Positions 1 to 9,924 of a DNA stretch of 64,000 bases are shown in pieces. The notes beneath the pieces were generated by a model, which saw only the letters and a program-made list of their open reading frames with translations, did not search any database and had not been told where the DNA came from. Every line of letters begins with the position of its first letter. The stretch's first letter is position 1. A program made the translations under genes and the position numbers. This DNA is from Adenophora triphylla var. japonica (lineage: Eukaryota; Streptophyta; Magnoliopsida; Asterales; Campanulaceae). The stretch is from positions 238,501 to 302,500 of the forward strand of contig JAFEMH010000977.1 in NCBI GenBank assembly GCA_022495995.1. Direction: 5' to 3'.

Positions 1-650
1 ACTCAGTCTCACATGTTACACTCTTCTCTTTAATTTGTCCCAAAATAAATTTGCATTTCTAAATATGAAAATAATTTTAATAGATTGTACAAGCAATCAA
101 TGCACAAAAAATACAAATAAGTAAAATAAAAACAAGTAAAGTACATTTCTTAAAAATGTTGATCAGTCACATGCGACATTTATTATATGATAGAGAGATA
201 TATCCTAGTAAGTCATACTGAAATATGAAATGTTATACTACCTTCATCCCGGAATAAGGTTTTAAGTTTGACTTACACGGAGATTAAGAAAAAGTAAATA
301 TTTTGTGTATGAAAAGTAAAGTAGGAGAGAGAAAGTGTGGAGTTTTTGTTGTAAGAATGACAAGTGAGTCTCATTGTTCATTTTTTAAAAATAAAACTAA
401 CAATCTTACTCTGAAACTGACCAAAAAAGAAAGTAAGAACGAAAGAATTTGCATAATTGATGATTCAAAACTGCAACTATAGCCATTCAATACTGGCCAT
501 TCAACTTTGTTAGAGGAGTATTTGGTTAAAGATTCTTTTGATAACTGTATATGTTTGCTTCTCCATGTCCTTGCAATTGCATCACTTAATACGACATTTA
601 TTTTGGCTAAAAGTAGAGATTCTTAAGTGGTTTCCAATTCTGTAAATATT
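1..650. other. AT-rich intergenic DNA, no gene seen
   Basis: No convincing reading frame. A degraded Stowaway-like start (CCTTCATCCCGG after TA) lies at about 239, but I find no clear partner end. The words GCTTCTCCATGTCCTTGCA and AGAGATTCTTAAGTGG recur at about 556 and 617, and again near 911 and 767, so this DNA and the next few hundred bases share locally duplicated sequence. Confidence 0.5.
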
Positions 651-883
651 ACTTCATTCGTTCCAAAATAAATGTCGTTTTAGATCGGAGGATTGCATGA
701 TTTTTAAGAAATGAACTTAATACAATAACTTTATTAACTAAAATATCAAATATACCCTTATTAAGTAGAGATTCTTAAGTGGTTTCCAAGTTTCAAAGTT
801 GTGATAAATTGGAAATTAACCTAAAAGGACATCTATTTTGAACCAAAATTTAGAAGTCAAAACGATATCTATTTTGGTCCTAG
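651..883. mobile_element. Degenerate MITE-like inverted repeat
   Basis: The left side (near 661-681) reads CCAAAATAAATGTCGTTTT. The right side (near 859-879) carries its approximate inverse, AAAACGATATCTATTTTGG, and both ends are rich in the CATTCGTTCC/GGTCC type of Stowaway terminus. No coding sequence. The ends are eroded, so the boundaries are approximate. Confidence 0.35.
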
Positions 884-1344
884 AGATTCTTAAGTAGAGA
901 CTGTATATGTATGCTTCTCCATGTCCTTGCATTACTTAAGAAGACATTTATTTTGATATTTTTTTCTACTGTATATGTATATGTATATGTATATGTATGC
1001 TTCTCCATCTTCATATACCTAACACGTGGAGAAGTAAGTTAGTAGATTTCAGGTCCAACTAAATATTTCTACAAACACATAAGTTAGAGTTGGATGATGA
1101 GCTTAGAAATTTGGTTATGGTGAGTTTCTATATATATATATATACTTTTGAATTATCCATTCAACTTTCTTTTTCCTCAAATAATCATCAATATTCCCAG
1201 CCCGGGAAGATAGTTACATTTTAATTTTGTCAATGAATTAATTGAACTTTAAATATTTTTTTATGAATATTATTCATTTTATTAATGCTCCATTAATAAC
1301 AAGTATAATTTTAAAATTTCATTACGATTGAATTTTCATATATT
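884..1344. other. AT-rich intergenic DNA with a TATATG microsatellite
   Basis: No gene seen. A short run of TATATG units lies near 968-1000 and a TA run near 1131-1144. Otherwise the stretch is featureless. Confidence 0.5.
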
Positions 1345-1647
1345 CTAGAATCGAAGCCTAAACCTCACATCCACGTATACACATTTGGATTTGAAACAAT
1401 GCGGAAGGTTCATTGTGGGCCGTTGGGCCTGCACGTGTAGGTATACACATTTGGATTTGAAACAGTGCGGAAGGTTCATCGTGGGCCGTTGGGTCTGCAC
1501 GTGTAGATAATTGAACCAAAGCTCTGATACCATGATAAACTTTGAGGTTCCACCTTAAAATTAATTGGTGTTAAGGGAGTAGCCCATGATCTTTATATGT
1601 TATAAGCAACGTTTATCGATTCTCGATGTGAAATAATATCTCTAACA
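1345..1647 (-). mobile_element. TRIM-like LTR retrotransposon remnant (LTR + PBS + part of internal region)
   Basis: On the minus strand a 115-bp LTR-like unit runs from 1647 to 1533, starting TGTTAGAG and ending TTTATCA. It is followed at once by TGGTATCAGAGC (1532-1521), the primer-binding site complementary to initiator methionine tRNA. The internal part follows and reads a short meaningless peptide. LTR length near 100 bp, an immediately adjacent PBS and no protein genes are the marks of terminal-repeat retrotransposons in miniature. I could not find the second LTR to the left, so the element is truncated there. Confidence 0.7.
1375..1506. repeat. 66-bp tandem duplication in the TRIM internal region
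   Basis: Two adjacent 66-bp units (1375-1440 and 1441-1506) both begin GTATACACATTTGGATTTGA and differ at only about three positions. The copy lies just inside the PBS, so it is an internal duplication of the element rather than a terminal repeat. Confidence 0.85.
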
Positions 1648-1729
1648 GTTTTGACAATTTCAAATTACTCGCTCCCAAAATAAAATTCTTATGCTATGTG
1701 AATTGGTCTAATTTTGCATAACCACCATA

Positions 1730-2107
1730 TTGAAGGACTTGCTTCTTGCAAGAACGGATACAACTTCAAGCACAATAGAATGGGCGATGAGTGAGCTAAT
1801 ACACAACCCCGAAAAAATGGCAAAATCTAGGTCCGAACTCAATCAAGTCACCGGCCAAGATGGCGCGATCATAGAAGAATCCGATATTCCTAAACTGCTC
1901 TATTTGCAAGCTATAGTTAAAGAAACCCTCTGACTACATCAACCAGCTCCTTTTCTAATCCCTCGCAAAGCCGATGCAAATGTTGAGATCAGACACTTAA
2001 TCGTACCCAAAAATGCACAAATACTCGTAAATGTGTGGGCGATTGGCCGTGATCCAAGTGTATGGTCCGAGCCAGAATCATTTAAGTCGGAGAGATTTTT
2101 AGATAAC
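1730..2107 (+). pseudogene. Cytochrome P450 fragment, CYP76-like, broken
   Basis: The frame covers the second half of a plant P450. The I-helix signature appears as ARTDTTSSTIEW (family consensus AGTDTTS, so the Gly is lost). The K-helix ExxR region reads KETL followed by TGA, which replaces the essential arginine codon (a CGA to TGA change would explain it). After the stop the same frame continues with [21 protein letters not shown] and FKSERF (a degraded PERF motif). The heme-binding Cys loop and the N-terminal half are absent. Wording around the K-helix fits the CYP76 family (terpenoid and alkaloid oxidations). No function is expected. Confidence 0.8.
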
Positions 2108-3562
2108 GGAATCTATTATAATATAATGGCTGAAGTGATTTTAGCACATGAGTTTCCCGCCCAACAATAGAACATTCTAGAGCCGCGTTGATTTGGTATA
2201 GCTTAAAAGATAAGCTACAGTCGTTTGATATTCCGTAATACCCTTGCATTCATGTACATCCATCGATCTTTTCCCATTCCCCAATTTCATTTTCTCTCTA
2301 AAACTCTTTCTACACCAGCGCAGCGGACCATCCCACCTTCAGCTCCATCGTTCCCGGCCATGTTTTTCGGCAAAGACTTGAGAGATCCATCGATTTTCTT
2401 CGCTCTCCCTCCCTCCGACCGTCTCTGTCTAAGGTACTGATATTTTGAAACCCTAGATGTACACTTTCGCGGCTCACCTCCTCCAACTCCGGCGGATTCC
2501 ATCTTTTCCGGCAACAACAATAGCCTCTCTCCCCTCCTCCATTTCACCTCCTCCGTCTCCTTTCTCTAGCCAGCACTCCTCTCTAAAAGAGGGATTTCTT
2601 CTATTTGTAAGTCGTTAATTCATTGCCTTCTTTAAAAGAGAGATTTCTTCTTTCCGTAAGTGGTTAATTCATTCTCTTCTTAGTTTCAAATTCTTCTCCA
2701 ATTTTCAAACTCTTATGTAATCTTCGTTTTGTGATTTTTGATTTTTGATTCTTGATGTTTATTATGTGTTTGTATTTACGAATGTTCTTATTAGTTATCC
2801 CCATTGTAGAAAATTTAGTTATTTCTATATGGGTCATGCCATGAGTAAATGCCTCAACAACTCAAAATTTTAAGAGACTGTCTTGTAATGCATCATTAGG
2901 ACCAAGATGGTATTAGGTAGTCTTTTAAAGGCATAATCTTTACAAGTTTTCTTCTTTGCTTTGCTGAACGTTGGTTTGACATAATAGAATATGTGATTTT
3001 GAGTGGGAAACCTTACCTAAACTGGTTAGGCACATATGCATTTGTACTCTTATGAGAAAGCATATTTAGAATATTCTGCTACCAATTTGATCATTCACTT
3101 ATATGTATTGACATGCTTTTAGAAGTTGCAACACTAAAGTAGCTCCCAAACTGAATGAAATCACTTGAAATTTGGTCTAACAAGTACTCCCTTGTCCGTA
3201 AATGTATGTATGCTTATTAAGAATTTTTTGTCACTAAATAATGTTTCTTCTAACTTTTAAATCTTTCTTATGAACAATTACTCTCTCCAGGTTTTATGTG
3301 TTTGACTTTCTTGTAGTATTATTAAGTTTTGTGAATTGGTAATTTGTGCTGACTATTTTTTGGCACCGTTATGGGTTTAGTGGTGTATGTGGTCTTTCGA
3401 CTAATTGTTGGCCTTTCTTTATGGCTATTGATTGAAGCACAAATTCAAGGAATTTTTTTCTCTCTCTCTCTATATATCTCTCAGAGTTAGTTTAATTAGC
3501 AGTGCTTGAAGGATGGTATTGGGATATGGTTAATTGTGTAAATTGCAGTTTCCTAAGTAATA
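2108..3562. other. UTR-like and intron-like sequence inside a probable Helitron-borne segment
   Basis: From about 2225 to 2590 the DNA is pyrimidine-rich, with repeated TCTCTC and CTCCTCC tracts, like a plant 5' UTR. A donor-like AAG|GTACTG follows at about 2432. Thereafter it is T-rich and intron-like. No frame gives a recognisable protein. A stretch of this sort upstream of the transposase-derived exon at 5604 and the Helitron end at 6419 suggests captured host gene 5' sequence, but the donor gene is not identified. Confidence 0.4.
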
Positions 3563-3798
3563 CTTTCTCCGTACCATTTAAAGGTTCACTTATTTTCCAA
3601 ATGTTTATCCCATTTAAATGTTCACCTTTCCTTAAATGGAAAATGGGATCCAATGGCTATACTCACAACAATTATCCACTTACTCTATTTTTTTCTCCTA
3701 CCCAACTATTTACACTCACAACACATCATCTTTTTCTCCTTTTTTCATAATACTTGTGCCCAGCTCAAATGGTGAACTTTTAAATGGGACGAGGGAGC
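3563..3798. mobile_element. Stowaway-like MITE
   Basis: The left end CTTTCTCCGTACCATTTAAA follows TA. The right end, read inverted, gives CTCCCTCGTCCCATTTAAAA. This terminal inverted repeat of about 25 bp is Tc1/mariner-Stowaway in style. Non-coding, about 236 bp. Confidence 0.75.
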
Positions 3799-4192
3799 AA
3801 GTGATTGCTTTATAAAAGATGAAAATTCAGTTTAAAGGTGACCTATTCCTTTTAACTTAACTTTTAATTAGTTGTTTGTAAAAAGACTGTAAGACAACAT
3901 AAGTTGCAGTGAAATTTATATTTTTATTGTTGTATGCATTTGTTGGATTTTCTGATTCAATTTGTGACTAAATTGCCTGCTAGAAGGTACTTTAGCATTG
4001 GGTTTATCTCTATTTCTGAAAATATGTTTTTTTGTAGTCTCCCTGTACTTGACCACTGAGTTTCTGTTTAATTTACATTTTCTATTCATTGTTTACAATC
4101 TGATCTTCTTTCATGTTAGCCACTTGAGAATGAACACATGCAGTTAAGGACCTATTTCAATGTGGAATTTCAGTTATTTTCACATTTGAGTA

Positions 4193-4451
4193 CCCCCTCT
4201 ATCCCCAAAAGAAATGATGCATTTGACATGTCAAACTTCTTAAAATTGTACTTTGTTTGATGTCTATTTTTCTTTTCAAGTGTGCTTAAGTGATGTTTTT
4301 TCTTTATATCAAATGTAAGACCATCACCATATCTTTGGAAAGGGACATAGAACATTGAAAAATGACGAAGCTTTGAAGGTTTACCTTTCAAAGTGGGACT
4401 TTCTTTGATGAAAAAAATATATTTGTAGCTCTTTCTATGGGACCGAGGGAG
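4193..4451. mobile_element. Stowaway-like MITE with TA target duplication
   Basis: The left end is TA-CCCCCTCTATCCCC and the right end GGGACCGAGGGAG-TA, which inverted reads CTCCCTCGGTCCC. TA dinucleotides flank both ends as expected for a Stowaway insertion. About 259 bp, no coding capacity. Confidence 0.8.
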
Positions 4452-5603
4452 TAATCCTTAAGCTTTTTTTGTTTTTTTCATTTTAGTCCCCTTTTTGATA
4501 CTTCAATCATCCTTTCACTCTCTTTCTTGAATGCGGGTTAATATTGATGTCTTCCATGCTCTATGAAAATGAAGAAGCAGTATTTGGTTTCCATATGGCA
4601 TCATTTTTTCACACTAACAGTGCTAGAAATTAATGATGAAAATTCAAGAGAGCTCTTCACATATTAAGTGAAATCTATGCGAAATTGCATCTGTTGGAGG
4701 CTGAGATCAAGAAAATGTAATTTGAGATGTGTATGGAAGGCCAGTGCATCAGACTTGATCTATACGTGCTTTCTGACTCGCCAGGTTGCTGATGTGGATA
4801 TGACTCCGCCACTTCGGACACTATTCAAGGCACTAATTTCAATTGCCATCTTGCTGGTTCACTCAAGTGAGTTCTGTAGTTCATTCAAAATCTTTTTAAA
4901 AAATTGATACTGTCAAAAAAGGAAAGTAGGCCCTCCTAATGGCAGATTGTTAATTTTGTCAAGTATTTCGGTGAATAACCTTGTATATACTGAAGTTTGC
5001 TTGATATTTTCGAAGAAGGTAGGAGGGGGGAGGGTTGCACCTAGTATTTTAATTAAGAAAGAATATATAGCAAAGAAGAAGACTAATGACCTAAGAACAA
5101 AAGCTACAAAACCACAAACTATTAATAAGTGTAAGGAGATCCTTACAAACAATGAAACAAGTCTATGTGGCTGACATGAAAAAATAACATAATTTAGTTG
5201 CTTGAGTTTGAGTTTGAGAGAGAAGGTATAAATGAACAAGTGTGCATGATATATACAATATTGGGCTCCATTTATAGCGAAAAATAAATTATAAACCTTT
5301 TGATATACTTGCATAACGTTGTTTGGGGTGAAAAAAATATAATAATATACATTTAATTTGTTCAAGTTTCAGTCACAAAATGATTGAAACGGTGTCGCTT
5401 CGCAAAGGAACTCATTTGGTCTAAATGGTTTTCACTGTGTCCATTTGCTAACCAAGGATCCTTGATAATTGAGATTACTGTCTCTTGTGAGTAGTTTGTT
5501 TGTTTCGGAGGAAGTGTATTCAACAAAAGCCCTAAAGTACAAGTACAATTGCAGAACACATAATAGAAATCAAACATGTAACCTCCAACTAACTGTATCT
5601 CAG
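4452..5603. other. Non-coding stretch upstream of the transposase-derived exon
   Basis: No frame gives a convincing protein. The sequence alternates T-rich and A-rich parts. It ends in a clear splice-acceptor-like tract (ATCTCAG at 5598-5604), so it may be captured intron. Confidence 0.4.
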
Positions 5604-5894
5604 GGTTTGAGGGAGTCCTTAGTCGAAGTATTTGGTGGAGCGTGCTACCATGGTTATTGCCTGCGCTATCTTGCTGAGAAACTCAACAAAGATTTGAAGG
5701 GGCAGTTTTCACATGAAGCGAGGCGTCTCATGGTTCAAGATTTTTATGCTGTTGCCTATGCACCAAAGGTGGAGGCTTTTCAACAGTGTGCTGAGAACCT
5801 AAAATCTATTTCACAAGAAGCTTATAAATGGTTGATAAGTAATGAGCCGAAACACTGGGCAAATGCATTCTTTCCGGGAGCGATAATCACATGA
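5604..5894 (+). pseudogene. MULE transposase-derived (MUSTANG/MUG-like) exon fragment
   Basis: After an acceptor-like TCAG the frame reads GLRESLVEVFGG, HGYCLRYLAEKLNKDLKGQF, YAVAYAPKVEAFQ, EAYKWLISNEPKHWANAFFPG. This is the block following the catalytic core of Mutator-type transposases (the HGYCxRHL and W...PxHWAxAFF words), in the form seen in plant domesticated MUSTANG-type proteins. The expected continuation (ARYNHMTSN) is damaged by a small deletion near 5880, after which the frame stops. Only this exon is present. It lies inside the segment that ends at the Helitron terminus at 6419, so it is probably a captured fragment. Confidence 0.65.
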
Positions 5895-5994
5895 CAGGTT
5901 CATTCTCTAATATGTTGTCTTGTGTAGATTTAGCTCCTTTGAGCTAACTTCACTAAAAATAGAATTTGAGAATTGTGGGTATGCGAGAAAAGAG

Positions 5995-6063
5995 GTTCCA
6001 ACTCCAGGCTCTGAACAAGGACTGTTCTCTGAACAAGGACTGTTCTCTGAACAAGGACTGTTC
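5995..6063. repeat. Three-fold repeat of an 18-bp unit
   Basis: The unit TGAACAAGGACTGTTCTC occurs three times in tandem (about 6012-6063), giving the repeated peptide word EQGLFS in one frame. It is short and local, probably slippage. Confidence 0.8.
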
Positions 6064-6389
6064 AATATTATGGACTTCTATGAAATGTGGGTATGCGAGA
6101 AATGGGCAAAAACATAAAGAGATTCATATATTCTCGCAGTACCAGTTTGAGTACAGTACTTGGTGTCTTGGTGTCTGTGGAATGCTTGGGGTTCATGTGC
6201 TTGGAGAACAAATTCAATGTTGTGTTCTTAAGCAGCGTTTTCAATATGATTTTGTAACTTTTATTATTATTGCCATTATATAATTTTGTTGGGTACCTTT
6301 TAATTATATATTTTTTAAAAATCTAAATTAATTTTTATAGTTATAGTAACTCTTGATTTAATTTTTGCGATTTGTCACAGTTTGTTGGT

Positions 6390-6419
6390 CGTGCGTTTAA
6401 CGCACGGGTGTTATACTAG
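6390..6419 (+). mobile_element. Helitron 3' terminus (hairpin + CTAG)
   Basis: A palindrome CGTGCGTTTAACGCACG (6390-6406) is followed by GGTGTTATACTAG and then T. A short GC-rich hairpin about 10 bp upstream of CTAG, with insertion before T, is the standard Helitron 3' end. The same layout with a related sequence occurs at 55131-55162, so the two belong to one family. I could not place the matching 5' TC end. The element probably extends leftward over the MUG-like exon and perhaps to about 2.2 kb. Confidence 0.75.
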
Positions 6420-7529
6420 TTGATTTTAAAGGACAGGATTTTGAGTTAATTCTGTTTGGTGCGGGACGGAGAATTTGTCCTATTGCCTCTTGCACATAAA
6501 ATGTTTCATCTTATGTTAAGGTCTTTAGTTAAGTCCTTTGAATGGAAGCTTGAAGAGTTGAAGGAGAGATGGAGGGTAAAGATATGGATATGAGGGATAA
6601 ATTTGGACTTACCATAAAAAAGTCTGTTTCACTTTAAAGCTATTCCAATTAAACTCATGACCCGTCTTGTCGAGCGTTTTTGTTAAAACGGAGATAAAAA
6701 AACTCAGCTTTTTTTTATTAAGCGTGTTAGTCAAGAGTTTTAGACGGTTAAATCTTAAAAAGTTGGGGATATTTTGGCCGCGCAAAATTATAGCGTAAAA
6801 AAAAAGCTCCGTTTTAAAAAATCTCCGTTTATAAAACTGTGCACCAGACGAGCCCTCAATGTGGATTAATGTTGTTTTATAATGAATTTGAATGATGTAT
6901 TCAGTAATAAAGGTCATGTACTTAATTTTTTCTTTCTTTATATGTATACAAAATCACAATAATAATTTATATGTCTACAAAATCACAATAATAATAACAC
7001 TATTAAATACAACAGAAACCAACTCTTCTAAAATCCTAAGGTGATAGAGAGGATATACATAATGTATATCATATTTGGACATTAACACTCTCCCTCACAT
7101 GTATGCGTGGAGTTATAGGAGTGCAATTGGGCAAATATGTACCGTTTATAATATTTTTAGGATAAATACAAGCGGAAAGATTTGAACTCTAGTTCTTGCA
7201 AAACCAATTGACAAACATTGCATATATTAAATTAATTCTAACCCTCCATCCATCGGAAAGACGTGACCAATTATAGGTCATTCGTTTGAAGGGAGGAGCG
7301 AATGTTGGACTTGAGCAAATCCAAATCCAAAATATTGTAGAATAAATTATTTTCCGCATCCCATTTCAAATGCACATAAATGTTATGCAAGATAAAGTGG
7401 ATTTTGTTTTTGAAAATAAATGTCTAAAATTATTTTTAACTAAAAGGAATTTAGATAATCATTTATGAACTAATCGAATGAATCTCGAGGGATTATAACA
7501 TAAAACTAAATACGCATTTACAATGTATA
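6420..7529. other. Intergenic DNA, no gene seen
   Basis: No convincing frame or splice pattern. A direct duplication of TATATGT(A/C)TACAAAATCACAATAATAAT lies near 6940-6995. The words ACATTAACACTCTCCCTCACATG near 7080 resemble the edge of an LTR, but no partner is visible. Confidence 0.45.
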
Positions 7530-7760
7530 CTCACTCCGTCCCACTAAAATTAAAATTACACATTTTTCATATTAGGATTAGGTGTTCCATTACAAACTAC
7601 ACACTTCCTAAAATAGAAATAATTTAATACTATATTAATGAGACTCATATGTCATACTCACAACAACAATTCAATTATTATTTCCTACCTCACTTTTCAT
7701 ACTCATAACACCTTTTCCACCACACTTTTTTTAATTCTCATATAAATAGTAATTGAAAAA
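7530..7760. mobile_element. Stowaway-like MITE, truncated
   Basis: Begins TA-CTCACTCCGTCCCACTAAAA, a typical Stowaway terminus, followed by the ACTCATA/CTCACAAC-rich interior shared with other copies in this window. The opposite inverted end is not present, so the right boundary is approximate. Confidence 0.55.
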
Positions 7761-8547
7761 GTGACGTGGCGGAAGACTTTGATAGATATCAATTACTGTT
7801 GTAACGGGCACGTTAGCCAGTAATCGATCTTCAACCCACGTTGAATCGCGCACGATTGTCGGGAATTGGACAAAAGGAGAACACTCCACTTTCGGATTTA
7901 ACAGAGTAAGCACTCAATTTTCATTAATCAAAAGCTGAAATTCGGAATTACAATTAACCCTAATTATATAGTTACCCTTGAAAAACAAGTCAAAAACTTT
8001 CCAAAATAACCCTAGTCTATATAGTAACCTAATCAATCAATAAAACATTAAAATAAAGGCCTAATATACTTCTAATACCAAAAATACTAACAACCTAATA
8101 TTAAATCTGAAAATGACAATAAAAATAACAATAATAATAAAAAACCCTAAAACCCTAAATTATATTGAAGCCCGTATGTAGCAGCCGCCGCCTTGCACGG
8201 CCGCTCCAGAACAAGCTGCACGGCCGCTCCCATGACCTGCATCAAAAAGTCATAGCTTGTTTGCACCGAGTAATACCTCAATTCCACATCGGTTAGGGGT
8301 GGAAGTTTAATGTGTTATTTAAGCTTCCACGCATTACTACTGGACACCAATGTTATTTGTTGAAAGTTATGAAGGGTAAAATGTTTGTTTTTAGTGGGCC
8401 CATTTCATAGTGTTAAAAGTAATTTTTCATTGCCAACTAGCTATAACAGAATGGATTGATTTGGAAATACGAAAAAACAACCATTTACATTCTCAAATAA
8501 CACCAGTTAATCACCACCAACTCTTCCCGATTTCTCATTTCAAATGC
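7761..8547. other. Non-coding DNA 3' of the phytocyanin gene, possible LTR debris
   Basis: No gene. GCACGGCCGCTCC occurs twice (about 8197 and 8218). Near 8280-8345 the wording TTCCACATCGGTTAGG with a following ACACCAATG resembles short LTR/TRIM promoters, but no PBS or second LTR is visible. The first ~150 bases look like retroelement remains. Nothing else is supported. Confidence 0.4.
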
Positions 8548-9342
8548 TTAGATGATAAGGAATGCCGCCACGAAAAAACCAAACCCAACCATTACTTGCC
8601 CTTTATTAGCAGCCGAAGAAGTGGATTCTGGAAAGGTATTACTACGACCAAAGGGAGTACGAGATAATGCAGACGTGGGACTATTTGCTGGTGCATTAGA
8701 TGGCGATAACGGGAAGATTGTGGGGCCCAGTGAAGGATCATCTAAATCTTCTGACGCTGACGATGGTGGTGGTGCAGTGGCGGTGACTGCTGCAAGTGTG
8801 TCGATTTCAACCTTCATTCCTATGCTGCAATGTCCAGGAGATCCGCAGATGAAGTATTGACTTCCTGGAGATGTCAGTGGGACGATAGAATTGGTGTCAG
8901 AGTATGTCTGAATTGGATTGCTTGTCTGACAAGAATCATAGTCCGCCTTTGAAACTTCAACCACGTTGTGATTGGCTGTGTACCGGAAAACTGCAGGTGA
9001 TTGACATGACAACAGGTGAATTAGTCCCTTTAAGTGGGTCATGCTTATATGGTCCATTTTTATTATTAACGTAGATTATAATGACATTTAGGTATGGTCT
9101 ATTTTTATTATTAACATAGATTAGAATGCTAAGATTATTTATAATTGTGGAAAAATCAGATACTTACTGAGATTGTCGCCAACCAAAAATGTTTGCGACG
9201 TTGCCCAAGCTTGGAGATTGGTGACCGCATCCCAGCCTCCGGTTGTCCCTCCAACCGTGTAATTTGCAGCCATGGCTAACTCAATCACCGTCGTTGCAGC
9301 AACTAGGCACACAAGTATTCTCAGCATTGACATTTTAGCCAT
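8548..9342 (-). CDS. Phytocyanin (uclacyanin-like blue copper protein), GPI-anchored
   Basis: Two exons, 9342-9168 and 8990-8548, with a 177-bp intron (GTAAGT donor, CTGCAG acceptor), give 205 aa. Order of parts: a signal peptide (residues ~1-26, ending AMAA), the plastocyanin-like domain, a Ser/Pro/Ala-rich linker, and a hydrophobic tail (VGFGFFVAAFLII) typical of GPI anchoring at the plasma membrane. Type-1 copper ligands are visible: His in YTANHN, then Cys, His and Met in FICGSPGHCSIGM. The disulfide Cys pair is YDSC and GHC. Met as axial ligand points to uclacyanin or plantacyanin rather than stellacyanin (Gln). Such proteins are single-electron carriers in the apoplast and cell wall; the partner is unknown. 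The ATG at 9342 is the only one giving a proper signal peptide. This is the most intact host gene here. Confidence 0.9.
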
Positions 9343-9412
9343 CGTGTTTGAGTTTTTAGTTTGAAAGAAGAAAGGTAATGGTTTTGGGATTTAGGGTTAG
9401 AGAAAGGACTCC

Positions 9413-9420
9413 AATTTATA
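9413..9420 (-). promoter_or_regulatory. TATA box of the phytocyanin gene
   Basis: TATAAATT on the minus strand lies about 70 bp upstream of the ATG at 9342, a normal spacing for a plant TATA box plus a short leader. Position and wording are seen; promoter activity is inferred. Confidence 0.6.
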
Positions 9421-9924
9421 GAGTCAGAGTGGGAGAAAGAAGAAGGCATTTTGATGAAGATAATATTGGTTTATGTTATGGCTCACTTGTTCCACATGAC
9501 TCTCTAACTAATATTCTCAATCAACTTTACTTGCTAAATCGCAAACTTAAACCGCGTTTATTTGTTTTTTTCTTTGACTTGGTTGTTGACTAATCGAGAT
9601 TTATATTGTTTTTGACTTGATTTATGAACTGATTATGCTAAATTATGGAGAGCTTAGATTGATCTTTGATAGCTGTACAAAGTTCCACACATACAATCCA
9701 AATGATAGGGTTTAAATTATGTAGGAGAAGCATGTGCATGTGCATGTGGGTGGAACTGGAAAGATGTGTTAGTTTAGCCATTGAAGGGTTACCTAATCCA
9801 AATGAACCACCCTTCAACTGCTGCTCATGCTATCTGTAGTTTCATTTGGCCAGTTTGAGTTGGAAAGTGCTTGATATAATTATTCTTTTTTTTTTTTTTT
9901 TTTTTTAATTTGGGTTTTCTATTA
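9421..9924. other. Phytocyanin upstream region
   Basis: AT-rich DNA upstream of the phytocyanin promoter, with a GTGCATGTGCATGTG run near 9733 and a poly-T tract near 9887-9906. No gene seen. It probably contains the promoter of the minus-strand gene, cut off by a MITE insertion at 9925. Confidence 0.5.

Noticed and set aside
1200..1345. A second TRIM LTR left of the internal region
   Set aside because: I searched for TGTTAGAG/TTTATCA words and found none, so only one LTR is reported.
4668..4907. 79-aa ORF in the Helitron-associated segment
   Set aside because: No recognisable motif in any frame; probably chance in AT-rich DNA.
4913..5365. 150-aa minus-strand ORF
   Set aside because: Composition is Phe/Leu/Tyr-rich from T-rich DNA on the other strand; no domain or promoter context.
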